DNA of 64,000 nucleotides from Sweltsa coloradensis (lineage: Eukaryota; Arthropoda; Insecta; Plecoptera; Chloroperlidae). The notes under the pieces were generated by a model, which saw only the letters and a list, made by a program, of their open reading frames with translations, searched no databases and had not been told where the DNA came from. Both the position numbers and the translations under genes were made by a program. The DNA is taken from assembly GCA_024449915.1 (NCBI GenBank), contig JAMZAV010000364.1, forward strand, positions 248,001 to 312,000, in the 5' to 3' direction. How positions within the stretch are numbered: position 1 is the first letter of the stretch; every line of letters begins with the position of its first letter. Below, in pieces: positions 1 through 9,468 of this stretch.

Positions 1-124
1 GCATTCGCAGGCTATTTTTCAACTTCTATTTATTATTTCTTGTAGGTTTAAATCGCAAACCGGATGTCTGTTTAAAATTTCAGCGTAATCTATCCAGCTA
101 TTCGGCTGATTTTCGACGTACGTA
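1..124 (-). repeat. Family D Helitron-like fragment
   Basis: This stretch is the reverse complement of the body of family D seen at 8600-8730 and 24000-24110 (shared stretches ATCAGCCGAA and AAATTTTAAACAGACATCC). It is cut at the window edge and on its right by the inverted-repeat element starting at 125. No coding potential is seen. Confidence 0.7.
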
Positions 125-909
125 CAGTGGCGTATCCAGGGGGGGAGAGGGGGGACAAACCCCCCCCCCCCCTTTTGAAAAAAAAGTTTAAATGAGAAAA
201 TAAAATAACTACAAATTACCATCTGACTAAAAGAGGATTTTAGTAGATTCAAAGTTGGTTATTTTGATTCTTTAAAACGCACAGATTTTCACCAAAATGA
301 CCTTGTAAGAGTTTTTTTTTTGGTTTATTTGGATTAAGGACGCGTCAACCGTTAGGTCATAATGCACCACTCTAGCCTAAGGGGGGTGGGGAGGAGGAGC
401 CCATGCTGGTCAGAACCAGCCACGGGTAAGGGGATGAAGGGGTGTTTCTCACGTCGCGGTCGTCATCGTCTTTGTCATCGTTCGTTGTGTCATTGTCATC
501 GTCGCCGGGGGGTCGTCAAGGGAAGGGGGCAAGCTGTCCCCAACGACGATTGCCAGAGCTCGCCTCTAGTTTGGGAAGTAAGATACTCCGCTCTTACTAG
601 CTGATGTTTGCGAGGTGGACTTTTTCTCTTGAATCGCCTTGTACGATTAGCAGAGCCATGCTCTGGGCCAATTCTACCCCGGGCCCAGACGGGGAAACCT
701 TGTAAGAGAAAACTTTTAGATTAAAAACAGGATTTCTGTAAAAAAAAAAGTTGGGGTTGCTTTAAAACGCACAGATTTTCACCAAAATGACCGTGAAAGA
801 GAAAATTTTTCCGGGGGGCAAGCCCCCCGGACCCCCCACTTAGCCTTCGGCACATCTATAAAAAAATTGATTAAACCCCCCCCTTTATGAATTCCTGGAT
901 ACGCCACTG
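125..909. mobile_element. TIR DNA transposon, nonautonomous, 785 bp
   Basis: The element starts CAGTGGCGTATCCAGG and ends with the exact reverse complement, a 16-bp terminal inverted repeat. The 11-bp string CGACGTACGTA directly flanks both ends (114-124 and 910-920), so it sits in family D repeat DNA with a target duplication; ACGT repetition makes the true length uncertain, and 8 bp (hAT) or 9-11 bp (Mutator-like) are both possible. Inside, about 40 bp starting TTTAAAACGCACAG occurs twice in direct order (near 273 and 762), and a G/C hairpin lies at 811-830. No transposase is seen; the short open frames here are chance. Confidence 0.75.
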
Positions 910-1085
910 CGACGTACGTACATACACGTACACGTACACATACACACTGATACACATCTTGCAACTAACAGAGTTTAAGGTAGACAATAAAAAACATAAT
1001 ATGTATTCAATTTTATTTATTTGCTGCTAACACGTTTCATGCATGTCCTAATGTTGCAGGAACTTGAGTATCCATGCCCGATAAA

Positions 1086-1834
1086 CTAGGAAAACGCTTA
1101 AGTCCCGCCGCGTTGTTGGATGAGCGTAATTGGTGCATTGAGCTGCCATGTGTTATGCGGATTTTCTGTTGTTCTGTAAAAAAAATATAACTAAGTTCAA
1201 GATTTTTTTTAATTAAATTAAATTAATAAAAATAAATTATTTTTTTTAATTAATCATAATTTTAAAAAAAGAAAAAAATTAAAAAATTGCGATTTTTATA
1301 AGAAATAATTATTCGATTGCGCTCAAATTTCACACGAATATGTAAATTCATAAAATATAGGTTCTGTGGAATAATCATTACAATAGGATAAAGCATGTAG
1401 GTGTTATATGTCAAAAAATTGTTTTAAAAAATAAAAAACCCGCAAAATTTCTATGAAAAATAATTTTTCGATTGCGCTCAAATTTCACACAAATATCTTA
1501 ATTCATAAAATTAAGGTTCTGTGAAAAAAAAATTGAAATCGGATAAAGCATGTAGGTGGTATAAGGCGAAGAACTTTTTGTTTAAATCGAAAAAAATCGT
1601 AAAATTGCGATTTTTATGAGAAAAAAATTCCCGATTGCGCTCAAAAACGTGGCAGTTCTAAGTTCAGAGATTTCGAAGGCCTCCATAAAATTTCATCGCA
1701 ATCGGAGTATCGATTTAGCCGGAATCGTGTTAACAGACACACAAAAATACGAAAAAAAGAAAAAAAAACATTCCGGATTTTTTTCCCCAGTGCAGTAGAA
1801 TGGAATCTTCGCTTCGCTCGCTACGCTCATCCAA
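1086..1834 (-). mobile_element. Family A Helitron2-like element
   Basis: Read on the minus strand, it begins TTGGATGAGCG at 1834 and ends GCGTTTTCCTAG at 1086. Just inside the 3' end lies the inverted 5' end (CGCTCATCCAA) followed by the hairpin AACGC...GCGTT. The centre holds an internal monomer whose marker GATTGCGCTC recurs at about 1315, 1470 and 1633. There is no ORF of interest, so it is nonautonomous. Assignment to Helitron2/Helentron is by structure only. Confidence 0.7.
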
Positions 1835-1926
1835 CAATTATAGTATGAAGTAATAGAATACAGGCCTATACAATAATAGTGATAAGAAGTCATTAGAATA
1901 TATGCCTAGATACAATAATAATGATA

Positions 1927-2677
1927 CAAGGAAAACGCTAAAGTCCCGCCGCGTTGATGGATGAGCTTTTTTTAAGTTTTTAGTTTGCGTGGGATATCTT
2001 TACTTTTGCAAGTGTTTTGCTTTGCTGCCTATGTATTGTAGGTGATTGTTGTCATGTTTCTTTTGTTACTTGTCAAATGTTATTATTTACCGTAAAAAAC
2101 TTATATTAAAAGCTTTATTTCTATGGATTCTGGCTAATTTTTCCAACTTTTTCTTTCAAAAGGTACTACATCACCGTAACCTTAATGTCCATGTATAATA
2201 TGAACGTTGTAGCCCCACCCGTTTGGTCAGAATCGGTCCAAATGGCACAAAAATTTCACACTAAACCGTAAAAAAACTTATATTAAAAGCTTTTATTTCT
2301 ATGGATTCTGGCTAATTTTTCAAACTTTTTCTTTCAAAAGGTACTACATCACCATAACCTTAATGTCCAAGTATAATGAACGTTGTAGCCCCACCCGTTT
2401 GGTCAGAATCGGCCCAAATTACACGAAAATATCGCACTAAAAATCGAAAAAAATCGTAAAAGTACGATATTCATGGCAAATATTTCTTCGATTGTACCCA
2501 AAAACAATACACCTCTAAGTTTAGAGATTTCGAAGATCCCCTCCAATTTTCATCAAGATCGCTTATGCCATGCCGTTTGTCCGGAATCCTGCTAACAAAC
2601 AGAAAAAAAAAAAAAAACATTGGAGCTAAATTTTTTGGAGGGTTAGTGAAATTGAAGTCTTCGCTTCGGTCATCCAA
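1927..2677 (-). mobile_element. Family B Helitron2-like element
   Basis: It has the same termini as family A, but its 5' end reads TTGGATGACCGAAGCGAAG and its body carries two tandem copies of a roughly 175-bp monomer marked by AACGTTGTAGCCCCACCC. Its 3' end is mutated (CTTG instead of CTAG). It abuts the next copy at 2678 with only one shared base between them. Confidence 0.65.
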
Positions 2678-3443
2678 CTAGGAAAACGCTAAAGTCCCGC
2701 CGCGTTGATGGATGAGCTTTTAAAAATGTTTAGTTTGCATGGGATATCTTTACTTTTGCAAGTTCTTTGTTTTGCTGCCTACGCATTGTAGCTGATTGTT
2801 GTCAAGTTTCTTTTGTTACCTGTCAATTGGTATTATTTTCCGTAAAAAACTTATATTAAAAGCTTTATTTCTATAGATTTTGGCTAACTATTTAAACTTT
2901 TTCTTTTAAAAGGTACTACATCACCATAACCTTAATGTCCATGTGTAATATGAACGTTGTAGCCCCACCAGTTTGGTCAGAATTGGCCCAAATAGCACGA
3001 AAATATCGCACAAAAAATCAAAAAACTTATATTAAAAGCTTTATTTCTATGGATTCTGGCTAACTTTTTCAACTTTTTCTTTTAAAAGGTACTACATCAC
3101 CATAACCTTAATGTCCATGTATAATATGAACGTTGTAGCCCCACCCGTTTGGTCAGAATTAACCCAAATGTCACGAAAATATCGCACTAAAAATCGAAAA
3201 AAAATCGTAAAAGTACGATATTCATGAGAAATATTTCTTCGATTGTACCCAAAAACAATACACCTCTAAGTTCATAGATTTCGAAGGTCCTGTCAAATTT
3301 TCATCAAGATCGGATATGCCGTTTGCCTGGTAGAGAGTTAACAAACAGACAAAAAAACAAACAAAAAAACAAACAAAAAAAAAACACCCGAGCTAAATTT
3401 TTTGGGGGTCAGTGAAATTGAAGTCTTCGCTTCGCTCATCCAA
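2678..3443 (-). mobile_element. Family B Helitron2-like element
   Basis: This is a full copy with intact CTAGGAAAACGC terminus at left and TCATCCAA at right. Two monomers of about 172 bp are present (starting near 2843 and 3015). It lies head to tail directly against the preceding copy. Confidence 0.7.
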
Positions 3444-3573
3444 TTACTAGGAAAACGCTTAAGTCCCGCCGCGTTGTTGGATGAGCGTATATGGTGCATT
3501 GAGCTGCCATGTGTTACGCGGATTTTCTGTTGTTCTGTGAAAAAATCATTACTTAATCGAAGATTTTTTTAAA

Positions 3574-4151
3574 CTAGGAAAACGCTTAAGTCCCGCCGCG
3601 TTGATGGATGAGCTTTTTAAAGTTTGCTTGGGATATCTTTACTTTTGCAAGTGCTTTGTTTTGCTGCCTACGCATTGTAGGTGAATGTTGTCAAGTTTCT
3701 TTTGTTTCTTGTCAATTGGTATTATTTACCGTAAAAAACTTATATTAAAAGCTTTATTTCTATGGATTCTGGCTAACTTTTTCAACTTTTTATTTCAAAA
3801 GGTACTACATCACCATAACCTTAATGTCCATGTATAATATGAACGTTGTAGCTCCACCCGTTTGGTCAGAATTGGCCCAAATGTCACTAAAATATCGCAC
3901 AAAAAATCGAAAAAAAATCGTAAAAGTACGATATTCATGAGAAATATTTCTTCGATTGTACCCAAAAACAATACACCTCTAAGTTCAGAGATTTCGAAGG
4001 TCCTGTCAAATTTTCATCAAGATCGGATAAGCCGTTTGTCTGGTAGAGAGTTAACAAACAGACAAAAAAACAAACAAAAAAAAAAAAAAAACACCCGAGT
4101 TAAATTTTTTGGGGGGTCGGTGAAATTGAAGTCTTCGCTTCGCTCATCCAA
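3574..4151 (-). mobile_element. Nested family B element
   Basis: It carries complete family B ends (CTAGG left, TCATCCAA right) but only one central monomer. It is inserted in the A/T tract of the surrounding family A element, ten bases from a second nested copy. Confidence 0.7.
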
Positions 4152-4161
4152 TTAAATAAAA

Positions 4162-4940
4162 CTAGGAAAACGCTAAAGTCCCGCCGCGTTGATGGATGAG
4201 CTTTTTAAAGTTTAAAGTTTGCTTGGGATATCTTTACTTTTGCAAGTGCTTTGTTTTGCTGCCTACGCATTGTAGGTGAATGTTGTCAAGTTTCTTTTGT
4301 TTCTTGTCAATTGGTATTATTTACCGTAAAAAACTTATATTAAAAGCTTTATTTCTATGGATTCTGGCTCACTTTTTCAACTTTTTCTTTCAAAAGGTAC
4401 TACATCACCATAACCTTAATGTCCATGTATAATATGAACGTTGTTGCCCCACCCGTTTGGTCAGAATTGGCCCAAATGGCACGAAAATATCGCACAAAAA
4501 ATCAAAAAACTTATATTAAAAGCTTTATTTCTATGGATTCTGGCTAACTTTTTCAACTTTTTTTTTCAAAAGGTACTACATCACCATAACCTTAATGTCC
4601 ATGTATAATATGAACGTTGTAGCCCCACCCGTTTGGTCAGAATTGGCCCAAATGTCACGAAAATATCGCACTAAAAATCGAAAAAAATCGTAAAAGTACG
4701 ATATTCATGAGAAATATTTCTTCGATTGTACCCAAAAACAATACACCTCTAAGTTCAGAGATTTCGAAGGTCCTGTCAAATTTTCATCAAGATCGGATAA
4801 GCCGTTTGTCTGGTAGAGAGTTAACAAACAGACAAAAAAACAAACAAAAAAAAAAAAAAAAAAAAAACAAAAAAAAAAAACACCCGAGCTAAATTTTTTG
4901 GGGGGTCGGTGAAATTGAAGTCTTCGCTTCGCTCATCCAA
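4162..4940 (-). mobile_element. Nested family B element, two monomers
   Basis: A second family B copy in the same family A host, with two tandem monomers (starting near 4325 and 4501). Its close likeness to the copy at 3574, with a different monomer number, points to recent activity or local duplication. A long A run at about 4840-4880 marks the 5' side. Confidence 0.7.
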
Positions 4941-5633
4941 TTAAATAAAAAATTAACTGAATTTTTATAATTAAATTAAATTAAATAAAAAATTAACTTA
5001 ATTTTTTTAATTAATCGTAATTTTTAAAAAGAAAAAAATCGTAAAATTGCAATTTTCATAAGAAATAATTATTCGATTGCGCTCAAATTTAACACGAATA
5101 TATTAATTCATGAAATTAAGGTTCTGTGAAAAAATCATTACAATAGGATGAAGCATGTAGGTGTTATAAGTCGAAGAAATTTCCAAAAAATCGAAAAAAA
5201 TCGTAAAATTGCGATTTTCATGAGAAATAATTTTTTGATTGTACTCAAAATCGTGGCAGTTCTAAGTTCAGAGATTTCGAAGGTCTCCATAAAATTTCAT
5301 CGCAATCGGAGTATCGGTTTAGCCGGAATCGTGCTAACAAACAGACAAAAATACAAAAAAAAAAAAAAACGTTCCGGATTTTTTTCTCCAGTGTAGTAGA
5401 ATGGAATCTTCGCTTCGCTCGCTACGCTCATCCAAATATGATGAATACACAAAATTATAGTATTCGGTAATATAATATAGGTAGGTATATAGTACAATAA
5501 CAATGAATGTAAAAAATACACAGGATACATGATGAATTCTGATGATTGATGAATGATGAATAATGAATAATTTTAATATTAGGCCTAGGCCTAAATAATA
5601 TTTAATTGATATAACATATTTTACTAGGAAAAC

Positions 5634-6525
5634 GCTTAAGTCCCGCCGCGTTGTTGGATGAGCGTTTTTGTAAGTTTTTATTTTGCGTGAGACCACTTTT
5701 CCTTTGCAATTGCTTTGTGAATGCATTGAAGGTGATTGTTGTAAAGTTTCTATTGTTACCTGTTAATTGTTATTACATCTAGCAAACTTTTTCAAATTTT
5801 TCTTTCAGTAAGCAATACATCACCATTACCTTAATGTCCCATGTAAAATATGAACGTTGTAGCCCTACCCGTCTGGTCAGAATCGGCCCTAATGTCACTA
5901 AAAATCGAAAAAAATCGTAAAAGTACGATATTCATGAGAATTATTTTGTCGATTGTACCCAAAATCGTGGCAGGTCTAAGTTTAGAGATCTCGAAGGTCT
6001 CCAAAAAATTTCATCGCAATTGGAATATCGGTTTAGCCGGAATCGTGTTAACAAACACTCAAAATTACAAACAGAAAAAACAAGAAAAACGAAAAAAAAT
6101 CGTAAAGAAGCGATTTTCATGAGAAATAATTTTTCGATTGCGCTAAAAAAAGTGGTAGTTCTAAGTTCAGAGATTTCAAAGGTCTCCTGAAAATTTCATC
6201 GCAATTGGAGTATCGGTTTAGCCGGAATCGTGTTAACAAACACACAAAAATACAAACAAAAACAAAAAAGAAAAACGAAAAAAATCGTAAAATTGCGATT
6301 TTTAAGAGAAATAATTTTTTGATCGATTTTTCGTACGGTGCAGTTCTAAGTTCAGAGATTTCGAAGGTCTCCATAAAATTTCATCGCAATCGGAGTATCG
6401 GTTTAGCCGGAATCGTGTTCTCAGACACACAAAAATACAAAAAAAGAAAGAAAAAAAAACATTCTGGATTTTTTTCTCCAGTGTAGTGAAATGGAATCGT
6501 CGCTTCGCTCTCTACGCTCATCCAA
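5634..6525 (-). mobile_element. Chimeric family A/B Helitron2-like element
   Basis: The left part has a family A type 3' end, then a body resembling family B (5680-5900), then three family A type segments starting TCTAAGTT at about 5978, 6160 and 6350, and a family A 5' end at 6525. The change of body within one pair of termini suggests exchange of central repeats between families. Confidence 0.6.
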
Positions 6526-6727
6526 TTAAATTAAATTAAATAAAAAATTAATCGTAATTTTGAAAAAGGAAAAAATCGTAATATTAAAAGTTTCATAAGA
6601 AATAATTATACGATTGCGCACTTACTTTACACGAATACATTAATTCATAAAATTAAGGTACTGTAAAAAAATCATTAACAATAGAATAAAGCATGTAAGA
6701 GTTATAAATCAAAGAATTGTTTTGAGA
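6526..6727. repeat. Family A body fragment without ends
   Basis: T/A-rich tract followed by part of the internal family A monomer (TTAAGGTACTGTAAAAAAATC type). Both flanking elements interrupt it. Nothing else is seen here. Confidence 0.5.
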
Positions 6728-7315
6728 CTAGGATAACGCTTAAGTCCCGCCGCGTTGTTGGATGAGCGTAATTGGTGCATTGAGCTGCCATGTGTTACGC
6801 GGATTTTCTGTTGTTCTGTGAAAAAATCATTACGTAGTCGAAGATTTTTTTTAAATTAAATTAAATTAAATAAAAAATTAACTTAATTTTTTTAATAAAT
6901 CGTAATTTTTAACAAAGAAAAAATCGTAAAATTGCAATTTTCATGAGAAATAAATATTCGATTGCGCTCAAATTTAACACGAATATATTAATTCATGAAA
7001 TTAAGGTTCTGTGAAAAAATCATTACAATCGGTTAAAGCATGTAGGTGTTATAAGTCGAAGAAAGTTTTAAAAAATCGAAAAAAATCGTAAAATTGCGTT
7101 TTTTATGAGAAAAAATTTCCCGATTGCGCTCAAAAACGTGGCAGTTCTAAGTTCAGAGATTTCGAAGGCCTCCATGAAATTTCATCGCAATCGGAGTATC
7201 GGTTTAGCCGGAATCGTGTTAACAGACAGACAAAAATACAGAAAGAAAGAAAAAAAAACATTCCGGATTTTTTTCTCCAGTGTAGTGAAATGGAATCTTC
7301 GCTTCGCTCATCCAA
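6728..7315 (-). mobile_element. Family A Helitron2-like element
   Basis: It has complete family A ends (CTAGGATAACGC at left, one base changed; TCATCCAA at right). The monomer marker recurs at about 6960 and 7122, a 162-bp step. It contains the unbroken A/T tract used above as an empty-site reference. Confidence 0.7.
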
Positions 7316-7736
7316 AAAGAAAACAAAACGTAAAATTTCGATTTTCATGAGAAATAGTTTTTCGATTGCGCTTAAATTTCACACGAATACCTAAATTCAT
7401 AAAATTAAGGTTCTGTGAAAAAATCATTAAAATCGGATAAAGCATGTAGGTGTTATAAGCTGAAGAATTTTTTTAAAAATCGAAAAAAATCGTAAAATTG
7501 CAATTTTAATGAGAAATAATTTTTCGATTGCGCTCAAAAACGTGGCAGTTCTTGGTTCAGAGATTTCGAAGGCCTCCATAAAATTTCATCGCAATTGGAG
7601 TATCGGTTTAGCCGGAATCGTGCTAACAGACACACAATAATACAAACAGAAAAAAGAAAAAAAAGAAAAACATTCCGGATTTTTTTCTCCAGTGTAGTGA
7701 AATGGAATCTTCGCTTCGCTCGCTACGCTCATCCAA
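7316..7736 (-). mobile_element. Family A element, 3' part missing
   Basis: It holds two family A monomers (markers near 7364 and 7526, again 162 bp apart) and a 5' end (GCTCGCTACGCTCATCCAA), but no CTAG end; the left side is truncated by or fused to the preceding copy. Confidence 0.6.
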
Positions 7737-7759
7737 TAACATACATTTATGTTTTTAGA

Positions 7760-8506
7760 CTAGGCCGCTTCGCGAACGCTTTTTCCAGTCGCGTTGATGG
7801 ATGAGCTTTTTTTTTGGAATATTTCTGTCCAATGATTACGTTTTTTATGTGGAATCTCCTTACTTTTTCTTTTGCTACTTGATACTACTTGTTCATTATA
7901 CACCTGTAAAAGGTTTATATTAAAACCTTTATTTCTATGAATTTTGACCAACTTTTTCTTTCAAGAGGCACTACATCACCATAATCTTTATGTCAATGTA
8001 AAATATGAACATTGTAGCCCCACCCGTTTGGTCAAAATTGGCCCAAATATAACGAAAATATCGTATTAAAAACCGGTGAAAAATCGTAAAAGTACGATTT
8101 CTATAAGTAATAATTTTTCAAGTGTCTCTAAAATCATAACATATATGATTTCAGTGATTTTAAACGTTCCTATATAAAGTTTCATCAATATCGGAGTAGC
8201 CGTTTGCCAAATATCACGAAAATATCGCATTAAAAATCGAAAAAAATCGTAAAAGTACGATATTTATGAAAAATATTTCTTCGATTGTACCCAAAAACAA
8301 TACAGATCTAAGCTTAAAGATTTCGAAGGTCCCCTCCAATTTTCATCAAGATCCCATATGCCGTTTTCCCGGTAGAGAGCGAACAAACAGACAAAAAACT
8401 AACAAAAACAAAACATCGAGCTATTTTTCTTGGGGTAACCTAAGTAAAAAAAGCAAACAAAAAAACACAAAGTCAAATGGAAGTCTTCGTCGCTTCGCTC
8501 ATCTAA
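7760..8506 (-). mobile_element. Family C Helitron2-like element
   Basis: It starts CTAGGCCGCTTCGCGAACGC, a variant terminus also seen at 23772, keeps the AACGC/GCGTT stem, and its body is related to family B. The right end reads GCTTCGCTCATCTAA. A long T run and several monomer remnants are present. There is no protein. Confidence 0.6.
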
Positions 8507-8851
8507 CGAGGGACCTTAGCGACTGAGGAAACCATTCAATTAAATCGGCTCTTCCGTGATTCTGTGGGTGGATCTTTGTGTGTGTAGGGGTACATCGAAA
8601 ATCAGCCGAATCGCTGAATAGATTGCCTGAAATTTTAAACAGACATCCTGTACTGTACGAGTTTACTGAAATCAGCTAGATTCGTTGAGATTCAAATCCA
8701 CAAGAAATACTAAATTGAAAAATAGGCTGCTAATGTGCAGAAATCATTTTTACGACAATGGTTTTGTTTTTGAAAAAAAATCGTTTGTTATTTGCCTGGC
8801 CTGGCTGTGAAATACACTCACTCGTCTAAGAACGACTTGGCGTTTTCCTAC
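8503..8851 (+). mobile_element. Family D Helitron2-like element
   Basis: The 5' end CTAACGAGGGACC follows the end of the family C copy. The 3' end contains CTCGTCTAAGAACG, the inverted 5' end, followed by the stem AACG...CGTT and TTTTCCTAC (the last G of CTAG is mutated). The layout is the same as in families A-C with unrelated sequence in the body. Confidence 0.6.
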
Positions 8852-8970
8852 TATTTATGTACTTGTGTAAAATGTACTACACGGTGAAAACTGTTATTGT
8901 AAACTGCAACGATATTGTTATTTGTTGTTATTTTATTTGTTGTCCAAAATAAATTGAATTAAATAGATAG

Positions 8971-8986
8971 CTCATCCATCAACGCG
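8971..8986 (+). repeat. Helitron-like 3' subterminal remnant
   Basis: CTCATCCATCAACGCG matches the subterminal motif and first hairpin arm of families B/C. It lies about 215 bp before the start codon of gene 1, so the repeat swarm reaches into the proximal upstream region. Confidence 0.45.
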
Positions 8987-9060
8987 AGGGTCGTGGCCTC
9001 GCAATAGCAACTGGCCATTATTAAACAAAGCTTCTGTGGCCATTACAAAAAGTCTTACAA

Positions 9061-9081
9061 GCGGAAGTCACTGGCGGAAGT
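9061..9081 (+). promoter_or_regulatory. Tandem ETS/GABP-type sites upstream of gene 1
   Basis: GCGGAAGT occurs twice (9061-9068 and 9074-9081), 13 bp apart and about 120-140 bp before the ATG. CGGAAGT is the core of ETS/GABP sites, common in TATA-less housekeeping promoters. No TATA box is seen nearby. Binding is inferred from the motif only. Confidence 0.45.
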
Positions 9082-9199
9082 GCAGAAGCAAAACAACATA
9101 GGGAAACCTGGGGGATTGTCACTTTACTTTAGTTTTAAGGTGTATTTACTTTGTACTAGCCTAGGCCTAGTATAATTATTATTGTAGTGTCTTTGTATC

Positions 9200-9468
9200 A
9201 TGGATGAGGATATTCGATCTCTTTTATTAAGTAGGCCTAGTACTAACAAGTCTGGACCACTCAGTTTTAGTAAATCATTTAGGCCTACCAGGCCTCCTAG
9301 ACCTAGGCCCAGGCCTAACACGACTTTTAACATATCTCCTCAATTTAATTCACCCGCTTTGCTCTCATCTGGATCTACGAACGACGAGTGCATCCAAAAT
9401 CGCATTGACACTGTTACAGAAGCTAATGATTTATTAGAAAATGGAATTCTGGTGGAAACCAATAATGG
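9200..9468 (+). CDS. Gene 1 exon 1
   Basis: It opens with ATGGATGAGG; an in-frame TAG lies 15 bases upstream, so this is the first possible start. It encodes residues 1-89 and ends in a good donor, GG|GTAAGT. The middle is Arg-Pro rich ([12 protein letters not shown]), written largely by in-frame AGGCCT/AGACCT/AGGCCC hexamers. The remainder is polar, with an acidic [11 protein letters not shown] segment near the donor. It has no recognised fold. Assignment to the HMG gene rests on the exact phase match with the exon at 16318. Confidence 0.72.

Larger units (their letters stand above)
3447..5435 (-). mobile_element. Family A element split by two family B insertions
   Basis: The family A head (3447-3573) stops in the T/A-rich tract and resumes after 4940, continuing to the normal family A end at 5435. 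The gap is filled by two family B copies. Comparison with the unbroken copy starting at 6728 gives the empty site, so the order of insertion is clear: A first, then B. The internal monomer recurs at about 5075 and 5237 (162-bp step). Confidence 0.7.

Noticed and set aside
362..604. Open frame of 80 codons with Cys/Arg-rich protein.
   Set aside because: It lies inside a nonautonomous transposon and is low-complexity (GTCATC repeats); no family likeness.
1616..8526. Recurring small open frames on both strands with alike proteins (for example [27 protein letters not shown]).
   Set aside because: They look conserved only because the noncoding repeats are conserved. Frames end in poly-Lys from A runs, occur on opposite strands of the same units, and show no codon-type constraint.
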